NCBI GenBank assembly: GCA_024449915.1 | Contig: JAMZAV010000030.1 | Location: 62,001-126,000, forward strand | Origin: Sweltsa coloradensis | Taxonomy: Eukaryota > Arthropoda > Insecta > Plecoptera > Chloroperlidae | Length of the DNA stretch: 64,000 bases | Direction: 5' to 3' | Shown: positions 21,101-33,137 of the stretch, in pieces | How positions within the stretch are numbered: the stretch's first letter is position 1 | Layout of the letters: each line of letters opens with the position of its first letter | The notes under the pieces: generated by a model | Databases searched by the model: none | Seen by the model: the letters and a program-made list of their open reading frames with translations, nothing else | What the model was told of the DNA's origin: nothing | Translations under genes and position numbers: made by a program

Positions 21101-24100
21101 CCAGTTGGAGGGTTCAATGTGGGGTTAGGAATTGCAACCTGTAGATGTTAGCAAGCAATCAGCCAGATGTAGCGGACAAACCTTTTATTATATTTCGAAA
21201 GCATCCGTCTGCCCATGGGCCTACCATGTACCCAACCTTGTAAAGTTGCAAACACCTGTTGTTGTTAAGAGTTTTTAGTGGTAATAATACGGTACCTCGG
21301 GCACAACTTAACAGATATTGTTTTATTTTAAATGCACTTTTACAAATTGACAATTAAGTTCGCCTACAATTATTATATCATTGTGCTTGAGACGTGAAAT
21401 GTGCTTATCAAGCTTGCTAATGCTAAATGCTGCGTAATATAACATTTAATTTAATCTAGCTCTACTCAGTCACTGGGTAGAGCTGGCTATATATAATTAA
21501 AATATTTTTATTGTATTTGTGTGCAATTAAATGTTTAAATTAAATTGGTCATCAGGTACTGGTTCCCGTATGACGCCTACTCGACTCCCGCTTTCGAAGT
21601 AACACTATTCTTTACAGCAGTTTTCATTGCTATTGATTTGCATCTGGTCATCGTGGGCGACACGTTGTTCATAGCGATGAGCATGCACATCGTAGCTCAG
21701 TTCCAGGCGCTAAGACACAGGCTCGCTCATGTGCGAGCTAGTGTGGAGACGGCCGAGAGGAAGAAGGGGGAGGTGGCGTTGTTGTCTGTGTGTCTCAAGC
21801 CACCCAAAGCCATGGAAGAACAGATAAATGCAGGCAGAGCTCTTGGGACATCACGGAGATGTAGAACATCGGGGATATGCCTGGATGAGGGGAATATTGA
21901 AGAAATACGAGGTCAGCGGGGTAGGAATCGTCCTTTACCATCGAGCATGGAAACATCTACTGATATCGTTATAAAAAGGGAAATGGAGCGTCTACTTAAG
22001 GATTACATCAAGGATCATCAGACATTAATCAAGTTAGTATGAATGTTTATATAATCACAATATTCCATTTACTACTAACATTGTATAGGGAGGCTTTCAG
22101 TCCCACCCTAATCTTAGGGTGGCTTGACAGCAAGTCAATTATAATTTTAAATATTTTTATGTGGCAAAAGGAAAAATAATAAAACAGGAAAAATTCTTGT
22201 TCACTCAACTTGACAACACTTTTGACTGTAACTTTGCTCAGCTGTAGCCGAATGAAAAATAAAGGATTTAACAAATATTTTTCAAATTTTGGATATTGAG
22301 ATATTAAATACATTTGTTATGGGAATTGTTCTGGCTAATTAACAACATATATTGTTAGACTTAGATTAGATGGCTGTATATCCTTGCTTGATAATTATGC
22401 ATTAGATCCGTGCTTATGGCTGAAAGAACAGGTATTATTTTGTCAAATGTAAAATGTAATTTTAAAAAAATGTATTGAGAGTCTACCCACTCAGTCACAG
22501 AACTGATTTTCAGTGGGGGACATTAAATTTAAAGCCAATCAAGCCAATCCTGTAGGCGCCGACATAGTGAAATTTCAAATGTGAATTCCTTATTATCAAT
22601 AAAATTTTTATTGAATTGAGAATAAAATTTTATGGCGTGGCTGTTGCCTTTATAATATTTAACTGGTTTTCATTTCATTAGGTTGTGTTCACAATTGGGA
22701 CGAGTATTTAAGCTGATGCTTTCATTTCAAGTAATTTGCAACATCATTTGCGGTATCATTGTACTGTACGCTACAACTCTGGTAAATATTCAGTAACTCA
22801 TTCTATTATGCAAAATGAGCTCTTAATAATTCATTAAACTTTGATTCTTTAATTTTTTTTCAGGCTCGATTTATAGACGTGAAGGTTGTAACATTCCTAT
22901 TGTCCGCATGTGTTTGCTACTTTCAATACTTCCATGTATTGTTGGTATGGGAATTGCATTACTGAAGAGGTACGTAGAATATGATTAATTAAGTTGGAAG
23001 TTAAATATTAATCGCTAACAGGGGATTTAATATAGCGCACTTAAACAAAACTAACAACAATAACCAAATTAATATACCCATGAATTAAACGCAAATAACA
23101 TCAACCTCACCGTCCGCGGTGGCTCATACGATAAGTGCGTTGGTCCAAAGCATATGGCTGTACGAGGACGTGGGCTCGAATCCCGCATAAGGTATGGAAT
23201 GGGTGTTTTGGTAAAAGTCCTTCACCATCATATATCACCACTCATCGTCATTTATAGCGACGTAACCAAAATTATCATAAGCAACATTGCATTGTAAGTA
23301 AACAGGTACAGCCGTATGGCAAGTAGTTGTACAAAGATAACCTGCTAAGGGTCCAGTGCATGCCCTTTCTCAAGTGTTATTGGCCAAATCAAAGAAAAAG
23401 ACGGTGACGACCCAGTCTGTTGATGGAAAGAGTGCTTTCTATTCCAGAGCGTGAATGTCCGCGAGGCCATGTACGACTGTGAATGGTTCGGAGCCTCGGA
23501 CAGTTTCAAGCGCTCCATGAGAATAGTGATGCTGCGCACTTATAAGCCAATCATCATCCGAGCTGGAGGTCTGCCCTTGTCAATGCGGACATTCAAGAAG
23601 GTGATTTTCTATGTTAAGCAATGATTTAATAACATGTGGCTCAATTATATCAGGTCTAGATTGCCTTGCATTGTGTTACTGGCCAAGCGTTATGGTATTT
23701 CCACAAACCAAGAACACATTTATTTACACCATTCATTTAAGGTCGAAATTGTAAAGCTATATAATTATCAGGAACGTATTGAATTATGTTATTACTTTTG
23801 CTATGCAATGTTATTGTTATTATCGTAAAGTCACACACTTTCTTTTTGGTTTTACTTATATGTAAAACTGCGTCCTGAAAATAAATTACCGAATTGTACA
23901 ATTATTGTAATGGAGAACTAGGCCCTAGCATCAATAATAAAAAAAAATGTTCAATCACTGAATCACAAACGTTTATAGGCAAAGGATTTACAAATATTGA
24001 TGAACATAGGCCTATACTATAGAAAAATATAATCTTAGTGGTATTTCGGGTCTTCTTTCGTAATTCTGTTGAAAACTGCATAATTGAAGATGTTATGATA

Positions 24101-24197
24101 ATAAATGTTGAACATTTGTTTGTTTCAGGTTTATAAAGCCTCATATTATTTAAACATGATTTTGAGCAAACTCTTTCACGGAGAGAAGATAATGTAG
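18125..24197 (+). CDS. OR gene 3: odorant receptor, one frameshift as given
   Basis: Seven exons: 18125-18248, 19379-19808, 21556-22032, 22682-22781, 22864-22969, 23448-23600, 24129-24197. Exon 1 starts MVEISGEGLSESPAVKTQQK. Exon 3 is longer than in sisters (477 bp) because of a different loop-2 segment (LKPPKAMEEQINAGRALGTS). Exon 5 is 106 bp, not 105: TTCCATGTATTG replaces TTCTTGTATTG near 22932, so the frame shifts into VLLVWELHY and a stop. All splice sites look normal. Either a very recent pseudogene or an error; corrected length would be about 485 aa. Intron 2 carries a non-LTR retrotransposon remnant, and intron 5 a SINE in the same place as in OR gene 5, which, with similar exon 4 and 5 sequences, points to a shared origin of genes 3 and 5. 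Confidence 0.87.
18509..18600 (+). repeat. Short tandem duplication in intron 1 of OR gene 3
   Basis: CTGCTCCTAGTGTAGGCCTA with AGAAGGCGGTGTAG occurs twice in a row, about 50 bp apart. Between the two lies CTTCTTTATCGACTCTG, which also ends the inverted-repeat element at 57669-58430. Confidence 0.6.
19988..21150 (-). mobile_element. Decayed Jockey-like non-LTR retrotransposon, reverse transcriptase fragment
   Basis: Read on the minus strand, three frames carry consecutive pieces of a non-LTR reverse transcriptase: a pre-RT segment (TGVVLSNCDKSESVAAVLQQ), the palm (FDIARAFDTVNCNGLLYQLH, for the usual DxxKAFD), and a GVPQGT-like stretch then FNEDDAMASTS in place of FADDTA. It then runs into the C-terminal domain (LDVKLTWKTHLENL). 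Stops and frameshifts make it inactive. It accounts for much of intron 2 of OR gene 3. Confidence 0.8.
23107..23275 (+). repeat. tRNA-derived SINE, copy 2
   Basis: Starts CGTCCGCGGTGGCTCATACG, has a B-box GGGCTCGAATCCCGC at about 23172-23186, and has the common tail with TATCACCACTCATCGTC. It is in intron 5 of OR gene 3, the same place as copy 3 in OR gene 5. Confidence 0.75.
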
Positions 24198-24238
24198 TGA
24201 TTCAAAACATCGATCATTGTTTCATAATTTAATTTATT

Positions 24239-24573
24239 TTCAATCATCATCATTATCTGTTGCCACGTCCAACTCAGCGTTGGGTCGGCATAGAAGACAG
24301 GCCTCTCCATCTTCTTCTGTCCTGCCACCACTCCTCTTTTTCCACCACATTCCAGTCTCCTCCACGCTGTTCTACATCTTTTCTCACACTGTTCTGCCAT
24401 TGTTGTCGTGGTCTGCCCCTTGGTCTCCTACCTGGAATTTCCAATTCCATCATTCTTCTCGGTAATCTCAATCTTTCCATCCTTTTGACATGTCCGAACC
24501 TCTTTAATCTTTTCTCTCCAATTCGCCCCATTAAATTCCTTACGCTTACTTGATCTGTCTGTCTGTCTGTCAC
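24239..24573 (-). mobile_element. C-terminal tail of an RTE-like non-LTR retrotransposon
   Basis: The minus strand encodes RLKRFGHVKRMERLRLPRRM, EIPGRRPRGRPRQQW and RGGDWNVVEKEEWWQDR. This is the characteristic region after the reverse transcriptase of RTE-type elements (family knowledge). It sits about 40 bp past the stop codon of OR gene 3, inside its 3' UTR. Confidence 0.75.
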
Positions 24574-25425
24574 CTGTCAATTTTTATTCAGGCACATCTA
24601 TAAATACAAAATATAAGTACAGATTTTACAAGTTATAGTAAATATGTATATATATAATATAAAAATTAACTAATAAATTAGCGCTGACAAAATGTACAAA
24701 CAGATCCAATCTCATCAGCTGTAAAACGTTGCATTATTCCTAATTTACCAACCACATTTTCACATCAACTTTGATCAAATTGTATAAATATATCCATCAG
24801 ACAAAACAATTAATATTCTCAATAAAGTTTAGCATTAAAGGCAACTATATTAAATGACATTATGTTTCCTTCATATCCCCTCTCTCTATATATTTTAAGT
24901 TATCTCAAACAACATTTAAGCGTTATGTTATGAATGAGATGAATGATTTTCTAAAATGAATTATAGATTTTTTAATAAAGTTCTCAAATTTTAAGAACTT
25001 CAACAAATAATGTAAAACATTGAAGTCTTTTTCTAAATAATGCCCTCGTTAAATATTATTATACCATAAAAGGCTGTTGCTGGAAGTAAGAACTAGCTGG
25101 ACTTAATTCCTCCAATAGGCCTACTATAATGACTTTTGACATTGTATCTCACTGCCAGTGCCCTCATCAAAATACTTTGACCGAGAGTTAATAGAAAAAA
25201 ACTACTTCTAACGGTCGTAAATCACTATATTTTGTGGATGGTCTATCACTTGTAATGACTATGCGTGGACATGGATTTCTCTATGCTGAATGTAAACGAC
25301 ACAGTATATAGATTACGGACGGAAGGACCCGAAAACAGCACGCACCCTGTCCTAAAGCTGTCCAATAAGAATATTTCGACAGTAAATACCTTAAATAAAT
25401 TATTCCCTTAACCACAAACCGAAGC
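24574..25425. other. 3' flank of OR gene 3, no gene seen
   Basis: Contains the CAATAAAGTTTAGC polyadenylation context shared with OR genes 2 and 4, and 25200-25400 matches flanks at 16020-16110 and 33370-33480 (ATAGATTACGGACGGA). No gene seen. Confidence 0.5.
24821..24826 (+). terminator. Polyadenylation signal AATAAA, OR gene 3
   Basis: Same context as the signal of OR gene 2, but pushed about 330 bp further downstream by the retrotransposon fragment. Confidence 0.5.
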
Positions 25426-26357
25426 ATGATAAATTGCATATTTCAGAAGTTTCACTCATCTTTAAACTCACAGTCCCCTTACATAAAGTTCACTTTAGAA
25501 GTAGAAGTTGATGACTCACTCGCGTTTTTAGATGTGTTAGTAAAGAAACAGGAGAACACGGGCGTGGTTGGTACTTCGGTGTACAGGAAGCCAACTCACA
25601 CATCACAGTACCTACATTTTGAATCGAATCACCCCTTGCATGTTAAAATGGGCGTGGTTAAGACTTTGGTGACACGGGCATATACGCATTGTTCCGATGC
25701 GAAATCTTTGGAAGAGGAGAAGAATTATCTGCTGGATGCCCTTATGTACAACAAGTACCCAGAGAAACTTGTGAGACGAATTTTGAATAAGAACCCTTTG
25801 GGGAATAAGGAGAAGAGGGTCAAACCTAAACCTCTGAAAACCATAGTGGTAGAGTATGTTCCGGGATTCTCCGAAAGATTCAGACGTATCACAGCTAAAT
25901 TCAACATCCGTACTGTGTTCCAGTCTTCCTACACCCTACGTTCTCAGTTGACTAAAGTAAAGCCGGAGGATAACAGTCAGAGTTCAAGACATGTTATATA
26001 CCAAATACCTTGTCAATGTAGTAGGGTGTATGTGGGGGAAACGGGTAGACCAGTGAATGTACGCATAGGAGAACATCAACGTAATATTAAGAAACATAGT
26101 GATAGTACGTCGTCATTATTGGTTCAACATGCCCGAGAGACTATGCATGAATACAAGTGGGAGGAGGTGAAAGGAAGATTAAAGAGGCAGCAGTGATGCG
26201 ATGTGTGAGTGATCCTATAAGCCAACCAAGTTTTGAACTGAGCGCCATGTGGATTTCGACCATTGAAAGGGAAGTCGAGAGGTCGATCGTAGCAGCACGA
26301 CTCACGGCGGAGATAAGGGAGCAGTCCGGCGGGGTGAACCAGTTGGCATCAACCTGA
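25426..26357 (+). mobile_element. Penelope-like retroelement fragment with GIY-YIG endonuclease
   Basis: An open frame of 256 codons (25426-26196) has the end of a Penelope-like reverse transcriptase (LAFLDVLVKKQ, SVYRKPTHTSQYLHFESNHP). It is followed by a linker and a GIY-YIG endonuclease (IPCQCSRVYVGETGRPVNVR, IGEHQRNIKK). The frame then shifts near 26180 and continues to 26357 (EAAVMRCVSDPISQPSFELS). The 5' part of the reverse transcriptase is missing, so this is a truncated, dead copy. It lies just upstream of truncated OR gene 4, and a short piece of the same element (matching about 25785-25827) recurs at 26838-26877. Confidence 0.88.
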
Positions 26358-26384
26358 TGATGGGTGAGGAAGTTTCACCCGAAA
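26347..26384 (+). ncRNA. Candidate hammerhead ribozyme core after the Penelope-like ORF
   Basis: CTGATGA (26354-26360) is followed by a 5-bp stem GGGTG/CACCC (26362-26366 with 26376-26380) around a 9-nt loop, then GAAA (26381-26384). This is the order of the hammerhead catalytic core. Penelope-like elements are known to carry such ribozymes. Stems I and III are weak by eye, so activity is doubtful. Confidence 0.4.
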
Positions 26385-26837
26385 ATTCGTTTTTAAGTAA
26401 GTAGTGGCCTCGGTCATAAGTTTTTAAGTTACGTTTTAAAAGTAACGTGGAAGTTGATTAAAAAACACTTTGATACATGATTATTTCTCCTTTTGTAGGG
26501 CCTATTCATATTTTATTAAGTATGGAATCGAATCGATACGAATCACATACAGGTCAAATAGCTTGATAACACGTTGAACAAAATGTAAAATTCTGGAAAC
26601 CGCGTGTTCTGTGTGTATATATTTACACTGAAATATTTACACCCAGCAGTAAAGAAAGCCAAAACACACAGTTGATACAACCGACTAGATTCGGCATTGA
26701 ATAAAATATAAAATAAACGTTACACAGCGTTATGATTATATGAGATACAACACTGCTACACGGCATATAGCACTTTGTCGATAAATTTAAAGAGAAAAAT
26801 CTTGTGGATGCCTGTAACGTCAGTAGAAACTGTGAAC

Positions 26838-26877
26838 TAACGAATAAGACCTTTGGGGAATAGGAGAAGAGGTCAAA
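26838..26877 (+). repeat. Penelope-derived filler fused to OR gene 4 exon 2
   Basis: AATAAGACCTTTGGGGAATA and what follows up to GAGGTCAAA matches the element at about 25785-25827. OR exon 2 sequence starts directly at 26878 (TTCTATCGAGAC). Confidence 0.8.
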
Positions 26878-29800
26878 TTCTATCGAGACACTCTACGCGA
26901 GATGGTCACCACCCTAGAGAAGATGCAGACTTCAAGACATGCTATAGACAAACCCCTCAAGGCGTACATGGCAAAAACAAATCAGTTGGCTGATTATTTA
27001 ACCAAATACGGTTTTATCTCTGCGACTGGATTCGGTTTCTTGATTGCAATTTTAATTTTTGTGCAAGGGATGATTACACATCAAATTCCTTTCAGGTATG
27101 TTAAGAGTTAATTTTTTGGTCTTTTTATGAATTAATTTTTAAAAAATAGTAAATTTCTCCTAAAAAAAATTGCTTATTTTTGTAAAGAAAACGATTTTGT
27201 TAATTATTTTGTGAATGTGTGTCCCATTATTCTATCAATCATTGAAATTATTTCTGATAGATTCAATTCCATCCGATCTCCTCTTGGATTTAAATCACTA
27301 AACCGGCTCAACTTCATTTAGATAAGAAGGATATATGAACATAGAGCGAAAACAATACTTTATCGTAACCCAGAACCCAGACGCAACCTTGTAGAGTGGT
27401 TGTGACTTGTGAGTTGTCGGTGCTAAATTTGCTAGTTGATCGTAGGGTAACCAAGCATTACATTAAATTATACAGCAATAATAAAACCATACATTTTCGG
27501 ATAAATATTGGTACAAAAATCAAATGATAAATATACTAATTGAATATAATAGCTATGTGAGTCGTAAAGGTGTTTATGATTATATAGCTGACAATGCTGC
27601 TTAATATTTAGTCTAAAAGTCGTGTAGGAGGGACGAAAGTATTGTCTCAATACAAACAGCATTTCCAAGTTATTTTCTAATTTATAATAAAGCTTTGGAT
27701 TTTTTCAGCAAATCAATACACAAAAATTGAGTAGTATTACAACTTAAACCTAATATGTAACTTGAATTTGTGTTTAAGGTTGTGTTTAATTGGCAAGAAC
27801 GAATAATTTTGAATACAAGAAAGTTCTTTATATATTCGCGACAGTCACACAAATATGTTATTGTTTGGCACATTTAAAAATTGTTCATCTTCAATTCAAC
27901 CTTCTTTCATGCGACCTACGGTATAGGGCACCACTGGATACCGGTTAACATTTTGTTTAAATATATAGCGTTTTTGTGATACAATTTCTTCCTTGTATTT
28001 GTGTAATCAAATGTGTAAATGAAATTGGCCAACAGACGATGGTTCCCGTACGATGCCTATTCTTCCCCGGCGTTTGAAGTAACGCTGTTCTTCACGAGTA
28101 TTGCCTTCCCTGTTGACCTACACATAGTGCTCGTCTGCGACACGTTGTTCATAGCAATGAGCATGCACATCGTAGCTCAGTTCCAGGCGCTAAGACACAG
28201 GCTCGCTCATGTGCGAGCTAGTGTGGAGACGGCCGAGAGGAAGAAGGGGGAGGTGGCGTTGTTGTCTGCGTGTCTCGCGCCCTTGGTCGGAGGCAGAACA
28301 TCGGGGACATGCCCGGACTCTGATGGTGGGAATATACTGGAGATGAGAGGTCAAGGAGCTATGAGTCGGCCTATACCTTCGAGAATGAAAACAGTTGCTG
28401 ATGTGCTAATAAACAAGGAAATGGAGCGACATCTTAAAGGTTACATCAAGGACCACCAGGCTTTGATCAAGTAAGTTTGGTAATTGATTAAAGAAAGCCT
28501 TTTTTAAATCAATAGTTTGGTAGAAGTAGAAGTTTTAGTTCGCTGTAATAGCGCAGATTATTCGCCTCTCAGAGATCTATAAAGTCTGTTTAAAATACGA
28601 TAAGTTACATAAAGGCTCATGTGAAACATTTCCATTCAAGTCGGTGTACGCTTAGAGCACAAAGGGTGCCAGCATAGGTGGTGAAAAGTATGAAATGTGA
28701 TGTGATGAAGAATATGATAACAGAGACGATTGTCGAATAAAAATGCTTATGGAAATAGTTAAAATGTTTGCATGAGAGGTCTCCAGTCACCTCAAGATGT
28801 TATTTGAGGGGTCTACACCGACTGCCTCTATTATCGCCTTTTAGGCCTACGATTAGCCGAGGAGGAATGCTCTGAGCCTATTCTATTTGGACTATTCGAT
28901 TCGATTTTTAAAAACTAAAGAAAATATACAATGATATATAGGACATGCCTTTTAGGTAACACTGTTACTTCGCTTAATATGAGACGTAAAGCAATATTCA
29001 ATAAATAATAATAATAATACTTTTTCTGACATCACATTCTGTCCAAAACGTTGCACGATTGTCATGGAAGCAAAAGAATATGTCTCTGTTTGTCACACTT
29101 CTGTAAACAATCAAAGTGAACCATTTAAATAGTTGATTTTTACAATATAAAATATCTAAAATGTACCATTCTCGTGAATTGTATCTGGCTGATTTAAAAT
29201 ATTTATATTAATTGTTTGTTGTTTTAAGTAAATGTTGCCAGTTGCCACCCATACGTAGGCATATACGTAGCATATATCCTCGCGAAAAGTATTGCTAATT
29301 GCTAAATACTAAATGTGTTCAAAAAATGACATGAAAATAAAAATTCATTATTAACAACGTGTATTCATTTCAACAGGTTGTGTTCACAATTGGGTCGAGC
29401 ATTCAAGCTCATGCTTACATTTCAAGTATTTTGCAACATCTTTTGCGGCTTAGTTGTTCTTTACGCTACAACTCTGGTAACTATATTGTTATTGACACTC
29501 TTTTAATTGTTTATCGTATTCTATTAATAAAATAATAAAAATAAGATTTTAATAAAATTGTTATATTGTTTTTCAGGCTCGCTCTATAGATGTGAAGGTT
29601 GTTACATTCCTCTTTGCCGTGTGTGTTTGCTACTTTCAGTACTTTTTGTATTGTTGGTATGGGAATTGCATTACTGAAGAGGTACGTTTAGAGTAGTGTT
29701 AGTTAGGTTTAGTTTAAAGTCCAAATACACACATACACATAGCACACAACAACAAACAAACTCACATAATTACCGTATTATAATGACAAAACACAATGAA

Positions 29801-30715
29801 TAACATCATTTAATCCTTAGCATGGATGCACCGGGCGTAAATATTAAGAATCAATAATATATATATATATAAACAAGTACAGAAGTATCACTACATCGAG
29901 ACAATAATTTAAAGTTCATCTGGTCAACAAAATACAAATATTATAGGAACAATTAAAAGCATTTTAGAAGATCTTAATACCAGAAATTGAGCTATGTTTA
30001 GCAAGAAAGCAGCAGGATACTCTCAATCAGAAAACCTTCACCAAGCTAAAGAAAAGTACTTACGCCTTTTGGTTTAAGTGTTGACTGCTTTGTTAAAGAA
30101 AATACATTATGTGCTTGATTTTTTTAAAACTGCAGTTGTTTGGAATGTATACAAATCATAAATGTATTGAAAACACTGTGCTTTCGAAACAAGAGTGCTT
30201 GCATATCGTATACATACTATTATGATAATGATTATTATAATTTTTAACAATTAACATATGCTTCACCTTTAAAATTAACAGCACATTATTGATATTGGCT
30301 AAAGAAAGTCAACGGCTTCTCCGTCTCTGAGAGGAGTGCTTATGTTCCAGGGCGTGAATGTCCGCGAGGCCATGTACGACTGTGATTGGTTCGGAGCCTC
30401 GGACAGTTTCAAGCGCTCCATGAGAATAGTGATGCTGCGCACTTATAAGCCAATCATCATCCGAGCTGGAGGTCTACCCTTGTCAATGCCGACATTCAAG
30501 AAGGTGATTATCTATTTTAAGCAACTTTTTTTTTTATAGCACAATTATAACAGATATAGATTTTCATGTCAAATTGAAATAAAACACATTGGAACTGCGA
30601 AATAGAAGATGTTGCGATATTAATGTTGTATATTTGTTTATTTCAGGTTTATAAAGCCTCATACTATTTAAACATGATTTTGAGCAAACTCTTTCACGGA
30701 GAGAAGATGATGTAG
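26878..30715 (+). pseudogene. OR gene 4: 5'-truncated odorant receptor
   Basis: Remaining exons: partial exon 2 26878-27095 (218 of 430 bp), then 28036-28470, 29377-29476, 29577-29681, 30351-30503 and 30647-30715 (TAG). All are in frame with good splice sites and no frameshift. Exon 1, intron 1 and the first half of exon 2, which includes TM1 and most of TM2, are absent. Sequence matching the 5' flank of OR gene 2 survives at 26560-26770, so the loss is an internal deletion with Penelope-derived filler at the join. The remaining protein is near-identical to that of OR gene 2. A transcript would need a new start, and the first in-frame Met is in LREMVTTLEK. Non-functional as a receptor by inference. 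Confidence 0.88.
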
Positions 30716-32071
30716 TGATTCATTACATAGTTTACTAACTGTACCAACAGATCCAATCTCAGTATAGCTGCAAAAAGTGCAGCATTATTACTAATTAACA
30801 AAAGACATTTTCACATTAGTTTAATAATTACATTAATCCGTTTAATGACAAAACAATTAAAATCATCAATAAAGTTTAACTTTAAAGGCAACTATTATGC
30901 GCCCACACACAAGCCTTGCTCATGTGGGCATTCACCTTCATAATGTGTAAATCAATGTTTGTTTTTGTATGTAATGTCTTTTTGTATCATGAAGTTGAAT
31001 AAAAGCGTGCTAAATCTGAAAACTGAAAATCTGAGATGACATTGTGTTTCCTTCATGTTCTCATTTCATCTCTACATTTTTAGTTATCTCGAACAACATT
31101 TTACTGTGCAAGTTATTAATAATTTAAAAAATTAATTATTGATTTAGGTAAAATAAGTTCTCAAATTTCAAGTACCTCGACAAATGTAAAAAATTGTAGT
31201 TCATTTTTAAATAATGGCCTAATAAAATATAAGTATATTCCATAAAAGGCTAAGTTGCTGGAAGTAATAGCTGGCCATCATTCCTCCAATAATTAATTCC
31301 AAAAACCATTTATATTTTATCTCACAGCCCTCATCAAAACACTTTGAAAAGAAAAAGAACCGACCCGTAACAGTCATAAAATACTGTATTTTGGGGGTGG
31401 TCTATCACTTGCTATAATTATGCGTGGACATAGATTTCTCTATGCTGAATATAAAAGATACAGTTAAGATTTCGGACGGACTAAATAATCCCCCAACAAA
31501 CAAACCGAACGTGATGAATTGCACATAATATGTATTTCTTACATTGTTGTAAATATATTTTGTGAGAGAAACAAGAAAACCACCCTCAGGGTGCATAACA
31601 TTATTCTAAGTAACAGTTAATAATATGTTTATTATACAATTTCCGTTTTTGACCGCTTATAACGCAAGTTTTTTTATTGCATTAACATTTTTTTTTACAT
31701 TTAAATGGTGCGCAAACATAATAGTCCACTGTTTTTAATACTTTATATATTAATACTGTGAATACGCGCTGTACTGCATTCCTCCAAGCAGGTGGTCTAC
31801 AATCAAAAATCACACAGTATACATAACAGACAATGCTAAACATTTAATTCAATAGAATATTAAATTTTGGTCTCAAAATGGCTATCGCTAGAATGATAAA
31901 TATACTACTTACAAACACGCCATGGCTGGATCGTAAGTAATCATTATGCCAGTCTTCGTGAAACAACATTGCATGCCAGTCTGCTTGTGCTTTCCGTAGA
32001 ATACTGAGTGTGTGGAGGGCAGTGCCTTAAACCGCTAGTTTTGCTTGAAGAACATTACAACCAGGCTTATA
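30716..32071. other. Flank between OR gene 4 and the gene relic
   Basis: 3' UTR and flank of OR gene 4 up to about 31750. From about 31765 it changes to the type of 5' flank found at 43930-44250, with TGCATTCCTCCAAGCAGGTG and CGCCATGGCTGGATCGTAAG. No gene seen. Confidence 0.5.
30868..30873 (+). terminator. Polyadenylation signal AATAAA, OR gene 4
   Basis: About 150 bp past the stop, in CATCAATAAAGTTTAAC, the context shared by the array. Confidence 0.55.
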
Positions 32072-32213
32072 ATGCAGGCTGAGCCAATCACGGTTGAGAT
32101 AAGTGGTGAAGGTTTAAGCGTGTCCCCGGCTGTGAAGAAGCAACAGAAGCCGAGCGGGTGGCCCAAGCGAAGACGATGCATGGATATAAACGTAAAAATT
32201 ATGTATTGTTATG
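32072..32213 (+). pseudogene. Orphan OR first exon
   Basis: Encodes MQAEPITVEISGEGLSVSPA then VKKQQKPSGWPKRRRCMDIN, ending in phase 1 at donor 32214. Frame and donor are intact. No exon 2 of its own follows. Instead a dispersed repeat (32538-33133) and then sequence like the 3' flank of OR gene 4 (33138-33620) come next. It could in principle splice to OR gene 5 exon 2 at 36052, but that gene has its own first exon at 34918. Confidence 0.75.
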
Positions 32214-32537
32214 GTATGTATGTGTTATTTCTACATGCACAAACTGAACACGAAAGAATCCATTAAAAATTTGGTCATCACAGTTTATTAACCATTAGTT
32301 AATTGCAATAAAAATAATGACATATTTAAGCAATTTTTCTTAGCTGACAAAGTGATCTACATTCAGTGGCGATAGTTAATTATTCAAGCACTAAATTAAA
32401 ATATGTATTTACACTGAAATAAATTTGAGGACTACTCAAGTTCTTTATGACAAAATAAATCAATTAAAGCAGTGATTGTTTTGATGTATCAACCTGGATT
32501 AGGAGACGGAATCTTAGTATTGTTATTTATATATATA

Positions 32538-33133
32538 CTAGGAAAACGCTAGTCCCGTCGCGTTGTTGAGCGAGCACCGGTACGTGCAACAAGACCCGAG
32601 TACGACATTCCCATAATGTCCATTTTATCAGATAACAGTCTTTAAAAGACGAAAACATGCAATGTTGTTGTTGATCGCTGAATTGAATGACGCCACGGGA
32701 TAACTATGTAATCGAATTAGGCCTTTTATAGGAAAATGCCTTCTAAAGTGTATCTTTGTTCCTTCACTGCCTCCTTGACAAATTTCATAACGATCGGAAC
32801 AACATCATTTTTCGAAATATAGTCTTTAAGGTCTTGACCGATTTAGCTGAAAATTTGTAAAATAGGAGAGAATGTTGTACTTGTTGACCCTGCAAAATTT
32901 CATAACGATCGGAACATTCATTTTTTATTTTTTTTATTTTTTTTTAATAACCAACGATCGGATTTTGTTCAAAAACTATAAAGCAACCCGCATAGGTGGT
33001 ATGTACATGTGTGCACAATTTCAGGTCGATCAGAGAAACGGTGCGACCTGTACCGAAGCAGTAACAGAATGGAAAAAAAAACAGACATTCGAGCCATAAG
33101 AGTCAAGTGGAGACGCTCGCTACGCTCGCTCAA
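32538..33133 (-). repeat. Dispersed repeat family R, copy a
   Basis: Runs from CTAGGAAAACGCT to GCTCGCTACGCTCGCTCAA and includes TTCAGGTCGATCAGAGAAAC. The same family occurs inverted at 56311-57240, 57252-58581 and 58582-59226. No coding capacity is evident; class unknown. Confidence 0.7.
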
Positions 33134-33137
33134 TCAA

